A DNA stretch of 64,000 nucleotides, from NCBI GenBank assembly GCA_035293805.1, contig DATGMD010000073.1:44348-108347 (forward strand), given 5' to 3'. A model generated the notes under the pieces. It worked only from the letters and a program-made list of their open reading frames with translations, was not told the origin of the DNA and made no database searches. The DNA is from JAJPHF01 sp035293805 (GTDB lineage Bacteria; Chloroflexota; UBA6077; JAJPHF01). The translations under genes were made by a program, and so were the position numbers. Below, piece by piece: positions 49,025 to 58,525 of the stretch (positions are counted from its first letter, which is position 1; each line of letters starts with the position of its first letter).

Positions 49025-49244
49025 GCGGCCGGCCCAGGATGGTGTGTATGTTTGGCTTCGCCAAAGAGACACACCATCCCGGCCGAGTGCTTAGCGCGCG
49101 TTGTCGGTGCTAAGATTGCCGCCGAGCGTAGAGGTTGGCGCGCCGCCCGGGCGCGGTGCAGCCGCCGACGAGCGAGCGACGGGGCGCGCGGACGGGGTGT
49201 TGCTGGGGGCCAGGGACGGCGCTCTGATAGGAAAGGTCGGTCCA

Positions 49245-50294
49245 ATGAACGTGCGGCGGCGATCGCGGTTGCCCCTCGGTGTGGCGTTGGCTGTGCTGTT
49301 GCTCCCCGGCGGGTTCACCACTGCCGCCGCGCGGCCCGTGGCCCAGGTCGACGAGAACGTTGTGGTGCAGATCACGAGCCCCCAGCCGGGGCAGCTCCTC
49401 CAGGGAAGCGTCGACATCACGGGCTTTGCCGCCGACCGGCGCAGTTCTGCCGGACCGGGACTGAACGAGCGCGACGTGGCGCTGTACCTGAACGACAGCG
49501 CCGACCAGCGAAATCTGTTCGACTACGCCGACACCGGCGAGGACAGCCCAGAGGCCGCTGCCGCCCTGGGGCCGCAGTTCGCGCAAGCCGGCTTCGCGGA
49601 TAGCTGGGAGACTTGCTCCTTCCCCCCCGGCCACTACCAGCTGATCGTCTGGGTGTCGAGTCTGGTCGTCCCGGGCGCGCGGAACTTCGCCAGCGTCGAC
49701 GTGGAGATCGCGCCCTGCCCCGCGGCCACGGTCATTCCCAATGACGCGTTCGAAGCCCATCCCGACGAGGCGAGCGTCCGCTTGGCGGGGCCCGAGGGAA
49801 GCGGCTACATGTACGGGCCGATCTTCGCCGATGTGGCCATCGGCCTCGACGCGCGCTGCACGCAGACCGGCGTGGATTGCCGCTACGGGCTCGAATTCCG
49901 CCGCCTGCCCGGCCCCGCCAACTCGCCAACCGATAGCGCCTACGCGTTTTGGGTCAATCCCGCCGACGGCATCTTCTCGCTCGAGTATTACCCGCCGGGA
50001 AGCGATCCGGACCGCGGGACCTTCCTGATCGACGATACCCCCGCGCCGGCGATCCGGTCCGGTACAGCCACCAATCGGCTGGGGGTGATCGCCGAAGGGG
50101 ACTGGCTGCGGGTATTCGTGAACGGCCAGCAGGTCGGGGAGGCGCACGACAGCAGCCGACCCTGGGGGATGATTAGCTGGCTGGGGGCGACCGACGACAG
50201 CGGCCGCGCGGTGGAGATCCAGTTTGGAAACCTGGTCATCGCGACGCCCGGGCCGCTTGACAGCCTGGCCCCCGTCCTCCGGGGCAGCTCCTGA
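49245..50294 (+). CDS. Secreted Ig-like plus LamG/concanavalin-like protein
   Basis: ATG 49245; 349 residues. A signal peptide is followed by an Ig-like segment (VVVQITSPQPGQLLQGSVDI, with a YLNDSADQRNLF insert typical of extracellular calcium-site folds) and a jelly-roll domain (GPIFADVAIGLDARCTQTGV, WLRVFVNGQQVGEAHDSSRP). The jelly roll resembles LamG and glycoside-binding modules. Four cysteines may pair outside the cell. Surface binding of sugars or polymers is inferred. The preceding gap (49025-49244) shows no gene. Confidence 0.7.
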   Translation: MNVRRRSRLPLGVALAVLLLPGGFTTAAARPVAQVDENVVVQITSPQPGQLLQGSVDITGFAADRRSSAGPGLNERDVALYLNDSADQRNLFDYADTGEDSPEAAAALGPQFAQAGFADSWETCSFPPGHYQLIVWVSSLVVPGARNFASVDVEIAPCPAATVIPNDAFEAHPDEASVRLAGPEGSGYMYGPIFADVAIGLDARCTQTGVDCRYGLEFRRLPGPANSPTDSAYAFWVNPADGIFSLEYYPPGSDPDRGTFLIDDTPAPAIRSGTATNRLGVIAEGDWLRVFVNGQQVGEAHDSSRPWGMISWLGATDDSGRAVEIQFGNLVIATPGPLDSLAPVLRGSS

Positions 50295-50505
50295 TCCTGG
50301 TCTGGCTCCTGCGGGGCGCTCGCACGACACAGAAGGTCGGCATCGCGCGCCTGCGACGGGTGGTGGCTATCGCATGACTCTCTCCGGCCAGCGCGAAGCC
50401 ATGAGCCGACCTGACGCGATGAACGCGCGGAGATTGCAAGTGAGGCAGGCATTCCCAAGGGCTCGCGTCCGGACGCCGCGGTGGCGGCGGGATAGGCCGG
50501 CCCGG

Positions 50506-51795
50506 CTAGACGGCGACGGGCGCGGGGGCGGCGAGGCGGTTGACGTGGGGCGTGCCGTCTTTCATGACGAGGCGGAGATTGGCGCGGTCGCGGAGGATCG
50601 TGATGTCGCGGAGCGGGTCGCCGGCCACCAGGATCAGGTCGGCGAGCTTGCCCGGCTCGATTGTGCCGACCTGGTCGCCGAGGCCGATGCAGCGCGCCGC
50701 CGAGGCGGTGGTGGCGACGAGCGCCTGCATGGGCGTCATGCCCGCCTCGACCATCGTTACGATCTCGGCCGCATTGTCCCCGTGGCCGAACATGCCGGCG
50801 TCGGTGCCCATCGCCACGGGCACGCCTAGCTCCAGCGCACGCTGCATGGTGCGGGCGCCGAACTCGATCACCTCGGGGGCCTTGCGGCGGATGTACTCGG
50901 GCGTCGCGCCAGGGTTGCGCGCCGCGCGCTCGACGTACTTGCGCGAGTTGACGAGCGTGGGCACGAGGTAGACGCCGCGGTCGGCCATCTGGCGCAGCGC
51001 GTCCTCGTCCTGCCAGAGGTAGGCGCCGTGCTCGACGGTGTCCACGCCGGCCTCCAGCGCGTCGCGCAGCCCCTGGCCGCCATAGGCGTGGACCATCACG
51101 GGCCGCTCCAGCTTGTGCGCCTCGTCCACGAGCGCGCCGATCTCCTCGCGCGTGTACTGCCGGCCCAGCGGCCCGCCGACCGCGGACGAGATGCCGCCGG
51201 TCGCGCAGAACTTGATCCAGTCGGCGCCCAGGCGCACCAGCTCGCGCACCTTCTTGCGGATCTCGTCGGGGCCGTCGGCCAGGCCCTCCGGCACGTCGGG
51301 CAGCACCGGGAAGTGACCGGGCAGGCCGCAGGGATGCGTGCGGTCGCCGTGGCCGGCGGAGGGCGTGATCATGATGACGGAGACCATCAGGCGCGGGCCG
51401 GGCACCAGGCCGCGGGCGACCGCCTGCTTGGCGCCCGCCGGGGTGCCGCTCGCGTCGCGGATCGCCGTGAAGCCGCCCTCCAGCGTGACGCGCAGGGTGT
51501 TCGCCAGCTCGAAGCAGGCGAGCGACGGCGACGTGGCGAGCCGCTGGTACACGTCGAGCCCGATGTGGCTCAGGTGGTCGTGCGCGTCGATGAGGCCGGG
51601 GAGGAGCGTCAGGCCGGCGGCGTCGTAGACGACCGGCGCCTCGCCCTGGCCGTTGCCCGAGAACTCGGCCGGCAGCGTGGCCGGGGCGCCGTCGAGCACG
51701 GCGGCGATGCGCGCGCCGTCCACCACCACGGTTGCCGGGCGCGGGGCGGCCCCCGTGCCGTCGATCAGCGTCGCGCCGCGTAGCACCTGGCGCAT
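50506..51795 (-). CDS. Amidohydrolase (imidazolonepropionase/Xaa-Pro dipeptidase-like)
   Basis: A 429-residue enzyme with the HxH metal site LLPGLIDAHDHLSHIGLDVY, a likely carboxylated Lys region (LGADWIKFCATGGI), then VMVHAYGGQGLRDALEAGVD and VEHGAYLW. GVPVAMGTDAGMFGHGDNA carries the catalytic Asp and TIEPGKLADLILVAGDPLRD is the composite beta-sandwich end. Such binuclear zinc enzymes hydrolyse cyclic amides or prolyl peptides. The ATG at 51795 follows GGAGG. The SBP gene at 51912 is upstream on the same strand, so uptake and hydrolysis may be linked. Confidence 0.9.
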   Translation of the reverse strand: MRQVLRGATLIDGTGAAPRPATVVVDGARIAAVLDGAPATLPAEFSGNGQGEAPVVYDAAGLTLLPGLIDAHDHLSHIGLDVYQRLATSPSLACFELANTLRVTLEGGFTAIRDASGTPAGAKQAVARGLVPGPRLMVSVIMITPSAGHGDRTHPCGLPGHFPVLPDVPEGLADGPDEIRKKVRELVRLGADWIKFCATGGISSAVGGPLGRQYTREEIGALVDEAHKLERPVMVHAYGGQGLRDALEAGVDTVEHGAYLWQDEDALRQMADRGVYLVPTLVNSRKYVERAARNPGATPEYIRRKAPEVIEFGARTMQRALELGVPVAMGTDAGMFGHGDNAAEIVTMVEAGMTPMQALVATTASAARCIGLGDQVGTIEPGKLADLILVAGDPLRDITILRDRANLRLVMKDGTPHVNRLAAPAPVAV

Positions 51796-51799
51796 GGCT

Positions 51800-51910
51800 C
51801 CTCCAGCTATCAGCTATCAGCAGTCAGCTATCAGCTCTCGACCATTCGGTTCTAGCGAGCAGCTTCCCCTGGCCGGACAAGCTGACGGCTGATAGCTGAT
51901 TGCTGACAGC
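51800..51910. repeat. Short tandem and inverted CAGCTATCAG repeats
   Basis: AGCTATCAGCTATCAGCAGT followed by CAGCTATCAGCTC, and in inverse GGCTGATAGCTGATTGCTGA, flank a short unrelated core (51840-51885). The arms can pair over about 20 bp. Such AGCTATCAGC blocks are dispersed intergenic elements in related genomes and may serve as a terminator between the binding-protein and amidohydrolase genes. Confidence 0.65.
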
Positions 51911-51911
51911 T

Positions 51912-53132
51912 TTAACGGTATTCGCCCAGGACGCCGACGGCGTAGTCGACGAACTGGTAGTCGATCAGCGCCGGCACGTCCACTTTCTGCGGGATGTAGC
52001 CGTGGGCCGCGAACCAGTCCTGCGCGTCGACGAGCGCCGGTACGTTCAGCCGCCCGTTCGGGTCCATCGACGCCGAGACCATTTTGTCGTACAGGCTGAC
52101 GTCTTTCACGCCCGTGGTGCGCGCGAGGATGGCGATCACGTCGTCGCGGCCGCGGTTGCGGTCGAAGGCGTCGACGTAGTCGCGCACGCCGCGCAGGTAG
52201 CCGACCATCCAGCGGCGGGCGGCGTCGTTGCCGCTGCCGACGAAGCTGGCGGAGTAGAGCACGAAGCCGCTCTGCAGGTCGGGGTATAGCTCGTCGGAGC
52301 GCGCTATGATGCTGTAGAGCCCGTTCGCCACGCCGAGCGTGAGGCCCGGCTCGACCTGGATGGCGGCATCGAGCGAGCGGTTGGCGAGCGCCACGTTCAG
52401 GTCGCCCAGAACGATGTCGACCGGCTCGACGTCGGCGATGCTCATGCCCTGCGCGTCCAGGGCGTGGCCGAGGAACAGCGTGACGGCGCTGCCGGCGTTG
52501 TAGCCCGCGAGGCCCACGCGCCGGCCGCGCAGGTCGGGCAGCGTGCGGACCGTGTTGCTGTCCCACAGGTCCTGGCGGGCAACGAGGCCGGCGTTGCCGT
52601 GGCCTTTGAGCAGCCGCCCCTTGTCGGCGACGATGCGCACGTCGATGTTGCGGGCGAAGGCGTTGTACAGGCCGGCGGCCATCGCGGCGCCGAGGACGTC
52701 GATCTGGCCGGCGGCGAGCGGGGCGACCAGCTCGGTCGCGCCCTGCGCGCGGATGTCCTCCACGTCCAGACCGACGTCGGCGAAGTAGCCGCGGTCGAGC
52801 GCCACGTAGAGCGGTCCGTCGACCAGCGAGCCGACGCTGCCCATGCGCACCTTGATCGGCGTCGCCAGCGGCCCGGGCGCGGCCGTCCCACCCCCAGCGG
52901 CCTGGGGGGAGCCGGCCGGCGCGGTGGCCGGGGCGCTGGGGCCGCTCGCGCTCGGCGTCGCGAGAGACGTGGGCGGCGCCTGGGCGGCGGCGCCCGGCCT
53001 CGCGGGGCCGGCGGGCGCCGCGGCGGGGGCGGCGCAGCCGACGGTCAGCCCGACGACCAGCCCGACGAGCAGCGCCGCGCGCGCCCACCCGCCGGGCGCT
53101 CGTCGCGCGCCACGTCGCCCGCCCTGAGACAT
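51912..53132 (-). CDS. ABC-transporter substrate-binding lipoprotein (NMT1/THI5-like)
   Basis: ATG 53132, 406 residues. The signal (ALLVGLVVGLTVGCAAP) has its lipobox at TVGC, and a 60-residue Ala/Pro/Ser linker follows. The binding domain starts VRMGSVGSLVDGPLYVALDR (GYFADVGLDVED), with APLAAGQIDVLGAAMAAGLY and VALANRSLDAAIQVEPGLTL. The C-terminus (YIPQKVDVPALIDYQFVDYA) matches the family. A 116-bp repeat-filled gap separates it from the amidohydrolase downstream. Its transporter is not encoded here. Confidence 0.85.
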   Translation of the reverse strand: MSQGGRRGARRAPGGWARAALLVGLVVGLTVGCAAPAAAPAGPARPGAAAQAPPTSLATPSASGPSAPATAPAGSPQAAGGGTAAPGPLATPIKVRMGSVGSLVDGPLYVALDRGYFADVGLDVEDIRAQGATELVAPLAAGQIDVLGAAMAAGLYNAFARNIDVRIVADKGRLLKGHGNAGLVARQDLWDSNTVRTLPDLRGRRVGLAGYNAGSAVTLFLGHALDAQGMSIADVEPVDIVLGDLNVALANRSLDAAIQVEPGLTLGVANGLYSIIARSDELYPDLQSGFVLYSASFVGSGNDAARRWMVGYLRGVRDYVDAFDRNRGRDDVIAILARTTGVKDVSLYDKMVSASMDPNGRLNVPALVDAQDWFAAHGYIPQKVDVPALIDYQFVDYAVGVLGEYR

Positions 53133-53417
53133 GTGCACCCCTTTTCTGCTGGCTCTGCGGTGGGCGGCGCCGGGGCCGCGCCCGTGGAAGTCTACCCTTG
53201 GCCCGAGGGGGTGTCAATACGGATTGCGCGGGGGTAGGCAAAGGCTCGGGCGCGCGCTCCGCCCCTTGAGGATAGCAACGTCGGGGGCGGGCGCGGGCCG
53301 CGCGCCGATAGCGGGCGGTGAACACCGCGGCGCGCGGACGCCCGCGGGGCCGACGTGGACACGCAGGGTGGTTGTATAGTGGTGCCCAGAACCAGCCGTA
53401 TTCTAGAGAGGGCGCTA

Positions 53418-54176
53418 ATGGCTGTTGAGGAACGCACGCTACCGAGCATCGAGGACTTTCTCGCGCTGGCGCGCACGCGCCGCAGCATTCGCGGCTACGA
53501 CCCGACCCGCGACGTGCCCGACGCGGTCATCGAGCAGATCATCGAGGCGGCGCGCTGGGCGCCGAGCGGCGGCAACGGCCAGCCCTGGCACTTCGTGATC
53601 ATCCGCGACGCCGCCGACCGGGCCTACAATGCCGAGCTGTTCTTGAAGCAGCAGGAGCACAAGGCGGAGATGGAGCGCGCGGCGCGGGGGCAGGTACGGC
53701 TCACGGGAGCGGGCTTCAAGAACGCGCCGGTCCACATCCTGGTGGTGGGCGACCCGCGCGTGAACGAGAGCTACCCGATCCGCACGAAGCTGGAGAAGTC
53801 GGCTCGCCACTTCTACTCTGGCCTGGCGAACGCGACGCTGAGCCTGATGTTCGCGGCGCGCTGCCTGGGTTTGGCGACGCAGTACGTGTCGGACGCCGGC
53901 TCGCCGTACATGGGCACGCTGCTGAACGTGCGCTACGGCATCCCGGACCCGCTGGAGGTGTACGAGCTAGTGCCGCTCGGCTACCCGTCGAGCGACGTGG
54001 CACCGACGCCGCGGCGGCCGCTGGCGAGCATGATCCACCAGGGCCGCTTCGAGGCCGACAAGCTGCTCTCGGACACCGACATGAAGCACTGGCTGTGGAA
54101 AGACTCGCGCCTGGGCGCCTACGGCAAGGGCCCCAGCCAGGGGGCCATCCAGGCGGGCGTGGCGGACGCGGAGTAG
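53418..54176 (+). CDS. Nitroreductase-family flavoprotein
   Basis: ATG 53418; 252 residues. Signatures are ARTRRSIRGYDPTRDVPDAV and IIEAARWAPSGGNGQPWHFV (FMN phosphate and ring contacts). Later come SLMFAARCLGLATQYVSDAG and VYELVPLGYPSSDVAPTPRR. These FMN proteins use NAD(P)H to reduce nitroaromatics, quinones or related substrates. The C-terminal extension (DTDMKHWLWKDSRLGAYGKG) is longer than usual. It is followed, after 157 bp, by a cupin gene on the same strand. Confidence 0.9.
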   Translation: MAVEERTLPSIEDFLALARTRRSIRGYDPTRDVPDAVIEQIIEAARWAPSGGNGQPWHFVIIRDAADRAYNAELFLKQQEHKAEMERAARGQVRLTGAGFKNAPVHILVVGDPRVNESYPIRTKLEKSARHFYSGLANATLSLMFAARCLGLATQYVSDAGSPYMGTLLNVRYGIPDPLEVYELVPLGYPSSDVAPTPRRPLASMIHQGRFEADKLLSDTDMKHWLWKDSRLGAYGKGPSQGAIQAGVADAE

Positions 54177-54333
54177 CGCGCGGGCCAACGATTGCTCCGC
54201 AGCGGGCAGTGTGGCAGAGTTAGCCAGCAGCGGGCGGGGCGCCAGGCACGGCCGAGAGGCGGCGGCCAGCGGGGGCGGGGCCGCGCGGGAGGCGCGCTTC
54301 GGCGCGGAGAGGGCTTCGACGAAGGAGAGCGAG

Positions 54334-55230
54334 ATGGCGCAATCGGTCGTCGTGCTGAACACCAACGAGGCGGAGTGGGAGCCCGTGCTGCGGGGCCGCG
54401 TCCACAGCATCCGCCGCAAGCGGCTGCCGCTCGACAGCGGCATTCCGGGCGTCACGCTGGAGCTGAGCCTCTCGCTGGTGCCGGATGGCTACTACACCCC
54501 CCGGCACCACCACAACTTCGACCAGATCCGCTACACCATCGAGGGCGTGCAGAGCACCGGCCACGGCGACCTGGCGCCCGGCGAGTGCGGCTACTTCCCC
54601 GAGGGGGCGTTCTACGGGCCGCAGAAGCAAGAGGGTGATGCCCTGGCGCTGGTCCTCCAGTTCCAGGGGGCGAGCGGCGAGCATTTCCTGAGCAACGAGG
54701 AGATGAACGCCACCTACAACCGGCTGATCGGCGAGGGCGCCGTGTTCGAGAACGGCGTCTACAAGGGGAAGACGGCGGACGGCCGGCCCAAGAACCAGGA
54801 CTCATACGAGGCAATCTGGGAGGCGCACGAGGGGCGGCCGCTGACGTTCCCGCGCCCCCGCTACCGCACGCCGGTGATGATGATCGCCGACGCGTTCGCC
54901 TGGGTGCCGGACCGCGCCCGCCCCGGCGTGGACACCAAGCACCTGGGCACCTTCACGGAGCTGCGCACGGGCATCGAGTTCCTGCGCTTGAACCCGGGGG
55001 CGGCGATCGAGGCCGGCCCGCAGGGCGACCTGGAGCTGCGCTACCTGCTCGACGGGAGCGTGCGCTACGACGGCCGCGAGTGGCCGGCGGGGACGTACTT
55101 TTGCCTGCCGCCCGACGCGTCGGTGGGGCGCCTCAGCTCCGACACGGGCGCCACGTTCTTCGTGATCACGCTGCCGATGGTGCGGGAGCTGGCCGCGCGC
55201 CAGGCCGCCTCGCTCGCCGCCGCGGTCTAG
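54334..55230 (+). CDS. Cupin-domain protein, paralogue of the 361-1230 product
   Basis: ATG 54334 with AAGGAG upstream; 298 residues. The first barrel has the metal site TPRHHHNFDQIRYTIEGVQS and YFPEGAFYGPQKQEGDAL. The second has ELRYLLDGSVRYDGREWPAG (no clear HxH). Between them lies a conserved SYEAIWEAHEGRPLTFPRPR, shared with the paralogue. The gap to the next gene (binding lipoprotein, 55250) is only 19 bp, so they are co-transcribed. This supports a common substrate for the two proteins. Confidence 0.75.
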   Translation: MAQSVVVLNTNEAEWEPVLRGRVHSIRRKRLPLDSGIPGVTLELSLSLVPDGYYTPRHHHNFDQIRYTIEGVQSTGHGDLAPGECGYFPEGAFYGPQKQEGDALALVLQFQGASGEHFLSNEEMNATYNRLIGEGAVFENGVYKGKTADGRPKNQDSYEAIWEAHEGRPLTFPRPRYRTPVMMIADAFAWVPDRARPGVDTKHLGTFTELRTGIEFLRLNPGAAIEAGPQGDLELRYLLDGSVRYDGREWPAGTYFCLPPDASVGRLSSDTGATFFVITLPMVRELAARQAASLAAAV

Positions 55231-55249
55231 GCGCGGCGCGAGGCCCCGC

Positions 55250-56443
55250 ATGGCGAGGGCGCGGAAACTAAGCAGTCGGCGCGTGGCGGCTCTGACACTG
55301 GGGCTCTGCTTGGCGGTAGCGCTGGCGGCGTGCGGCGTCGCCGCGCCCGCCGGCGGCAACCCGGCGCCGGCCGGCAGCGCTGTCGCGCCGGCTGCCGGTG
55401 ATGGCGGGTCGGCCGGCGGCGCGAGCGCCTCGGGCGGGGGCAGCGCGTCAGCGGGGGCCGCGGCGCCCGCGTCGCCGGGCGGGGCGACCGATCACCTCGC
55501 GGCGCCGCTGAGCCCGCCGCAAACCGTCGCGGTGAGCACGGTTCACAGCCTGGCCGACGCTCCGACCCTCATCGCCGCGCAGCGTGGCTACTTCGACGCC
55601 GAAGGGCTGAAGGTGGACGTCGTCCCCTTCGGCCTCACCTCCCAGGCGCTGTCGAGTCTGGGCACCGACCAGCTCCAGGTCGTCATCGGCGGCGTGAACG
55701 GGGCGCTGTACAACCAGATTGCCCGCGGCATTGGCGTGCGCATCGTGGCCGACGGGGGCAGCATGGCGCCGGGATACGACTGGCAAGGGATCGCCGTGCG
55801 CCAGGACCTGCTCGACAGCGGGCGCTACAAGACGCCCGCCGATCTCAAGGGCATGAAGCTCAACGAGGCATCGCCGGCCGGGGTCTCGCACTACTACGTC
55901 GACCTGCTCTTGCAGCAGCACGGCCTGACGGCCGACGACGTGGACCTGGCCGAGCTGTCGTACCCGGATGCGCTGGCGGCCTTCACGACCAAGGGGGTGG
56001 ACGCCTCCGCGCTCATCGAGCCGTTCCTCTCGCGGGCGGAGACCGTGGGCGCGAAAGTCGTCCTGCGGAGCCTCGACATCTCGCCCGACATTCCGGGCGC
56101 GGCGGTGCTGATGGCGCCCGGGTTCATCGCCAACCGCGAGGCCAGCGTGCGCTTCCTGGTCGCGTGGCTGCGCGGGGTCCGCGACTACCTGCACGCCTTC
56201 GCGGACCCGGCCGCACGGGCGCAGATGATCCAGTTCTTACAGAGCAACGAGATCGACGTCGACGCGCGCACCCAGGTGGTGACGTTCGATCCGAACGGGC
56301 TGCCGCCGGTCCGGCCGTTCGAGGCGCACCTGACGTACATGGAGCAGACGGGCGTGGTGACGAGCCCCGTCACGATCGACCAGGTGATCGACACGAGCCT
56401 GATCCGCGAGGCGGCCCAGCAACTGCCCCCGTACCAGCCGTAG
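55250..56443 (+). CDS. ABC-transporter substrate-binding lipoprotein (NMT1/THI5-like)
   Basis: A 397-residue protein; signal ALTLGLCLAVALAACGVAAP with a lipobox at LAAC and a Gly/Ala-rich linker. Binding-domain motifs are LADAPTLIAAQRGYFDAEGL, then KVDVVPFGLTSQALSSLGTD, QDLLDSGRYKTPADLKGMKL, and GVSHYYVDLLLQQHGLTADD. It is the second gene after the cupin at 54334. Together with the proteins at 11214, 37176, 40622 and 51912 it makes five of this type in the window. Confidence 0.85.
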   Translation: MARARKLSSRRVAALTLGLCLAVALAACGVAAPAGGNPAPAGSAVAPAAGDGGSAGGASASGGGSASAGAAAPASPGGATDHLAAPLSPPQTVAVSTVHSLADAPTLIAAQRGYFDAEGLKVDVVPFGLTSQALSSLGTDQLQVVIGGVNGALYNQIARGIGVRIVADGGSMAPGYDWQGIAVRQDLLDSGRYKTPADLKGMKLNEASPAGVSHYYVDLLLQQHGLTADDVDLAELSYPDALAAFTTKGVDASALIEPFLSRAETVGAKVVLRSLDISPDIPGAAVLMAPGFIANREASVRFLVAWLRGVRDYLHAFADPAARAQMIQFLQSNEIDVDARTQVVTFDPNGLPPVRPFEAHLTYMEQTGVVTSPVTIDQVIDTSLIREAAQQLPPYQP

Positions 56444-56475
56444 CGCGGACTGAGCCGGCTGCCCGGGCAGCCGGC

Positions 56476-57144
56476 TCAGCCGACGGGCTTGCGCGCCAGC
56501 AGGCCGTAGCGGTCCTCGCCCACCTCGCAGGCCTGCCAGCCGTCGTAGCCGGCAGCGGCCAGCCAGTCCTGGACGCGCGCGGCGGGCAGGCGATCGGCCG
56601 CGGGCGGGCCGCTCTCCGTCGAGCCGGCGGGGTCGTGCTCGACGATCAGCGCCGCGCCGCCGGGCGCCAGGACGCGCAGCACCTCGCGCAGGATCGCCTC
56701 GGGCGCGTCGGTGTGGTGCAGCATCTGGGCGAGCAGCGCGTGGCTGGCGCTCGCGTCGGGCAGGGGGATGACGTCGCCGGCGCCGACGAGCGGCTCGACG
56801 TTGGCGGCGGCGCGCTCGGCTAGGCGCTCGCGCAGGAAGGCGAGCGCGGCGGGCGAGGGGTCGACGGCGTAGACGCGGCCGGCCGGCCCGACGCGCTCGG
56901 CGGCGAGCAGGCTGACGAAGCCGGGGCCGCTCCCCACGTCGAGCAAGTGGCTGCCCGGCGCGAGGGCGAGCGCGTCGAGCCAGCCGCGCTCCATGGCCTC
57001 GCGGCCGCGCTGCCGGTCCCAGACTTCCTGCCAGTCGGCGTTGCGCATGTCGCGGTCGTACGCCCGCCCGTGATGGTGGTGCCCGCCGGCGGTTTCCGTG
57101 TGCCCCTGATGCTGGTGGTGCGCGTGGTGCTCCGGGGACGTCAT
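56476..57144 (-). CDS. Class I SAM-dependent methyltransferase with His-rich N-terminus
   Basis: A 222-residue protein. SAM motif I is HLLDVGSGPGFVSLLAAERV, with VYAVDPSPAALAFLRERLAE and VLRVLAPGGAALIVEHDPAG. The first 30 residues are rich in His (EHHAHHQHQGH, GGHHHHGRAYD), a probable metal-binding tail. Methyltransferases of this layout act on small molecules such as quinones, arsenite or aromatic acids. The His tail makes metal(loid)s worth considering. It is convergent with the binding protein gene and divergent from nothing obvious. Confidence 0.85.
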   Translation of the reverse strand: MTSPEHHAHHQHQGHTETAGGHHHHGRAYDRDMRNADWQEVWDRQRGREAMERGWLDALALAPGSHLLDVGSGPGFVSLLAAERVGPAGRVYAVDPSPAALAFLRERLAERAAANVEPLVGAGDVIPLPDASASHALLAQMLHHTDAPEAILREVLRVLAPGGAALIVEHDPAGSTESGPPAADRLPAARVQDWLAAAGYDGWQACEVGEDRYGLLARKPVG

Positions 57145-57298
57145 GTTGCTTCGCTCCTCGCGCGGCTGGTCGCTGCCTCCGGTATAGGGCGCGCGCGGCG
57201 CGCTGTCCAGTCCGCCTGGGGCGCAGCAATCTTTCCAGGAAGGTGGCTTAGCGGGCGGTCGACGCCGCGCCGTGTTGCGGTTCTTGGGAGCGAGCGGC

Positions 57299-58525
57299 CT
57301 ACGCTCGCGGCGCGTCGGTCGGGGCGTCCCAGGGCAGGGTGAACTGGATGGTGGTGCCCTGACCGTGGCCCTCGGAGGCGGCCCAGATGCGGCCGCCGTG
57401 CGCCTCGACGATGCCCCGGACGATGTACAGGCCCAGGCCGCTGCCCTCGATCGCCGCCTCGGCGACGTCGGGCGCGCGGTAGAAGCGATCGAACAGCCGC
57501 GTCAGCTCCTGGCCTTCGAGGCCGCGCCCGTGATCGCGCACGGCGACGGCCAGGCCCGCGGCCGTGCCGTCCACGGCGATTTCGATGGGGCTGTCGGGCG
57601 GCGAGAACTTCAGGGCGTTGGAGAGAAGGTTTTCCAGCACGCGCTCCAGACGCGCGGCGTCCCACTGGCCGGGGCGGACGCTGGCCAGCGTGGCGCGGAT
57701 GTGGAGGCGCGCGCGCTCGGCCGGCGGGCAGCGGCTCACGACGGCGTCGAGCACGGCGCGGAACTCGGTCGGCGCCCGGCTGACCTCGAAGCGGCCGAGC
57801 CGCACGCGCGAGGCGTCGAGCAGCTCGGCAATCAGTACCATCATGCGCGTGGCCTGCTCGTCGATCTGGCCCAGCCCGCGCTCGATGCGGGCGAGGTCGG
57901 GCTGCGGGCGGCGGAACTGGCGGGCGATGAGCTGCGCGGTGCCCTTGATGCCGGTGAGCGGGTTGCGCAGGTCGTGGGCGGCCGTCAGCAGGATCTCCTC
58001 CTTGGCTTCCTCGACCGCGCGGACGAACACGGCGATGCCCACGCCCATCGCGCCATCGATGGCGTCGTTCAGCAGTAGCTGGGCGGCCAGCAGGTCGCCG
58101 GTGGGGGCGCTATCGGGCAGCTCCTCGCGCAGCGCCCGCCAGATCTCCTGGCGCAACAGGCGGAACTCGACTACCACGTCGGCAGCCTGCAAGCCCTGCC
58201 GGCTGCGGGCGGTCGCGTGACCGCGGGCCGCCGCCGCCACGGCGGGGTTCTCCTGGGGGGCTTCCGGCTCCAGCCAGACCGGCGCGCCGCGGGCCAGCGT
58301 CGCCAGCACGGCGTCGAACAGGGCGGGGATGTCGTCGGCCACGGCGCGCTCGCGCCGCCCGCAATGGAATGGCTGGCGCGCGACGACCTCCAGCCAGCGC
58401 TCCAGAATCTCGTCGCGCCGCGCGCTCAGCGCCGCCAGTGCCAGCGTCAGGTTGGCGTGGCGCGCGTAATCCTGGGCGCGCTCCGTCGCTTCGGTTTCGG
58501 GCTCGCCCATTCCCTCGGCTACCAT
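57299..58525 (-). CDS. Soluble sensor histidine kinase
   Basis: The start at 58525 (GGGGGAG) gives 408 residues without membrane segments. An N-terminal helical sensing region (HANLTLALAALSARRDEILE and FRLLRQEIWRALREELPDSA) is like the RsbR-type/KinB helical domains. HisKA (LLTAAHDLRNPLTGIKGTAQ) and HATPase follow (LENLLSNALKFSPPDSPIEI, DHGRGLEGQELTRLFDRFYR and GSGLGLYIVRGIVEAHGGRI). The helical region might sense through a partner protein. No response regulator is next to it. Confidence 0.9.
   Translation of the reverse strand: MVAEGMGEPETEATERAQDYARHANLTLALAALSARRDEILERWLEVVARQPFHCGRRERAVADDIPALFDAVLATLARGAPVWLEPEAPQENPAVAAAARGHATARSRQGLQAADVVVEFRLLRQEIWRALREELPDSAPTGDLLAAQLLLNDAIDGAMGVGIAVFVRAVEEAKEEILLTAAHDLRNPLTGIKGTAQLIARQFRRPQPDLARIERGLGQIDEQATRMMVLIAELLDASRVRLGRFEVSRAPTEFRAVLDAVVSRCPPAERARLHIRATLASVRPGQWDAARLERVLENLLSNALKFSPPDSPIEIAVDGTAAGLAVAVRDHGRGLEGQELTRLFDRFYRAPDVAEAAIEGSGLGLYIVRGIVEAHGGRIWAASEGHGQGTTIQFTLPWDAPTDAPRA

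Noticed and set aside
51800..51910. Insertion-sequence ends
   Set aside because: The AGCTATCAGC blocks are tandem and inverted simple repeats around about 45 bp with no transposase.
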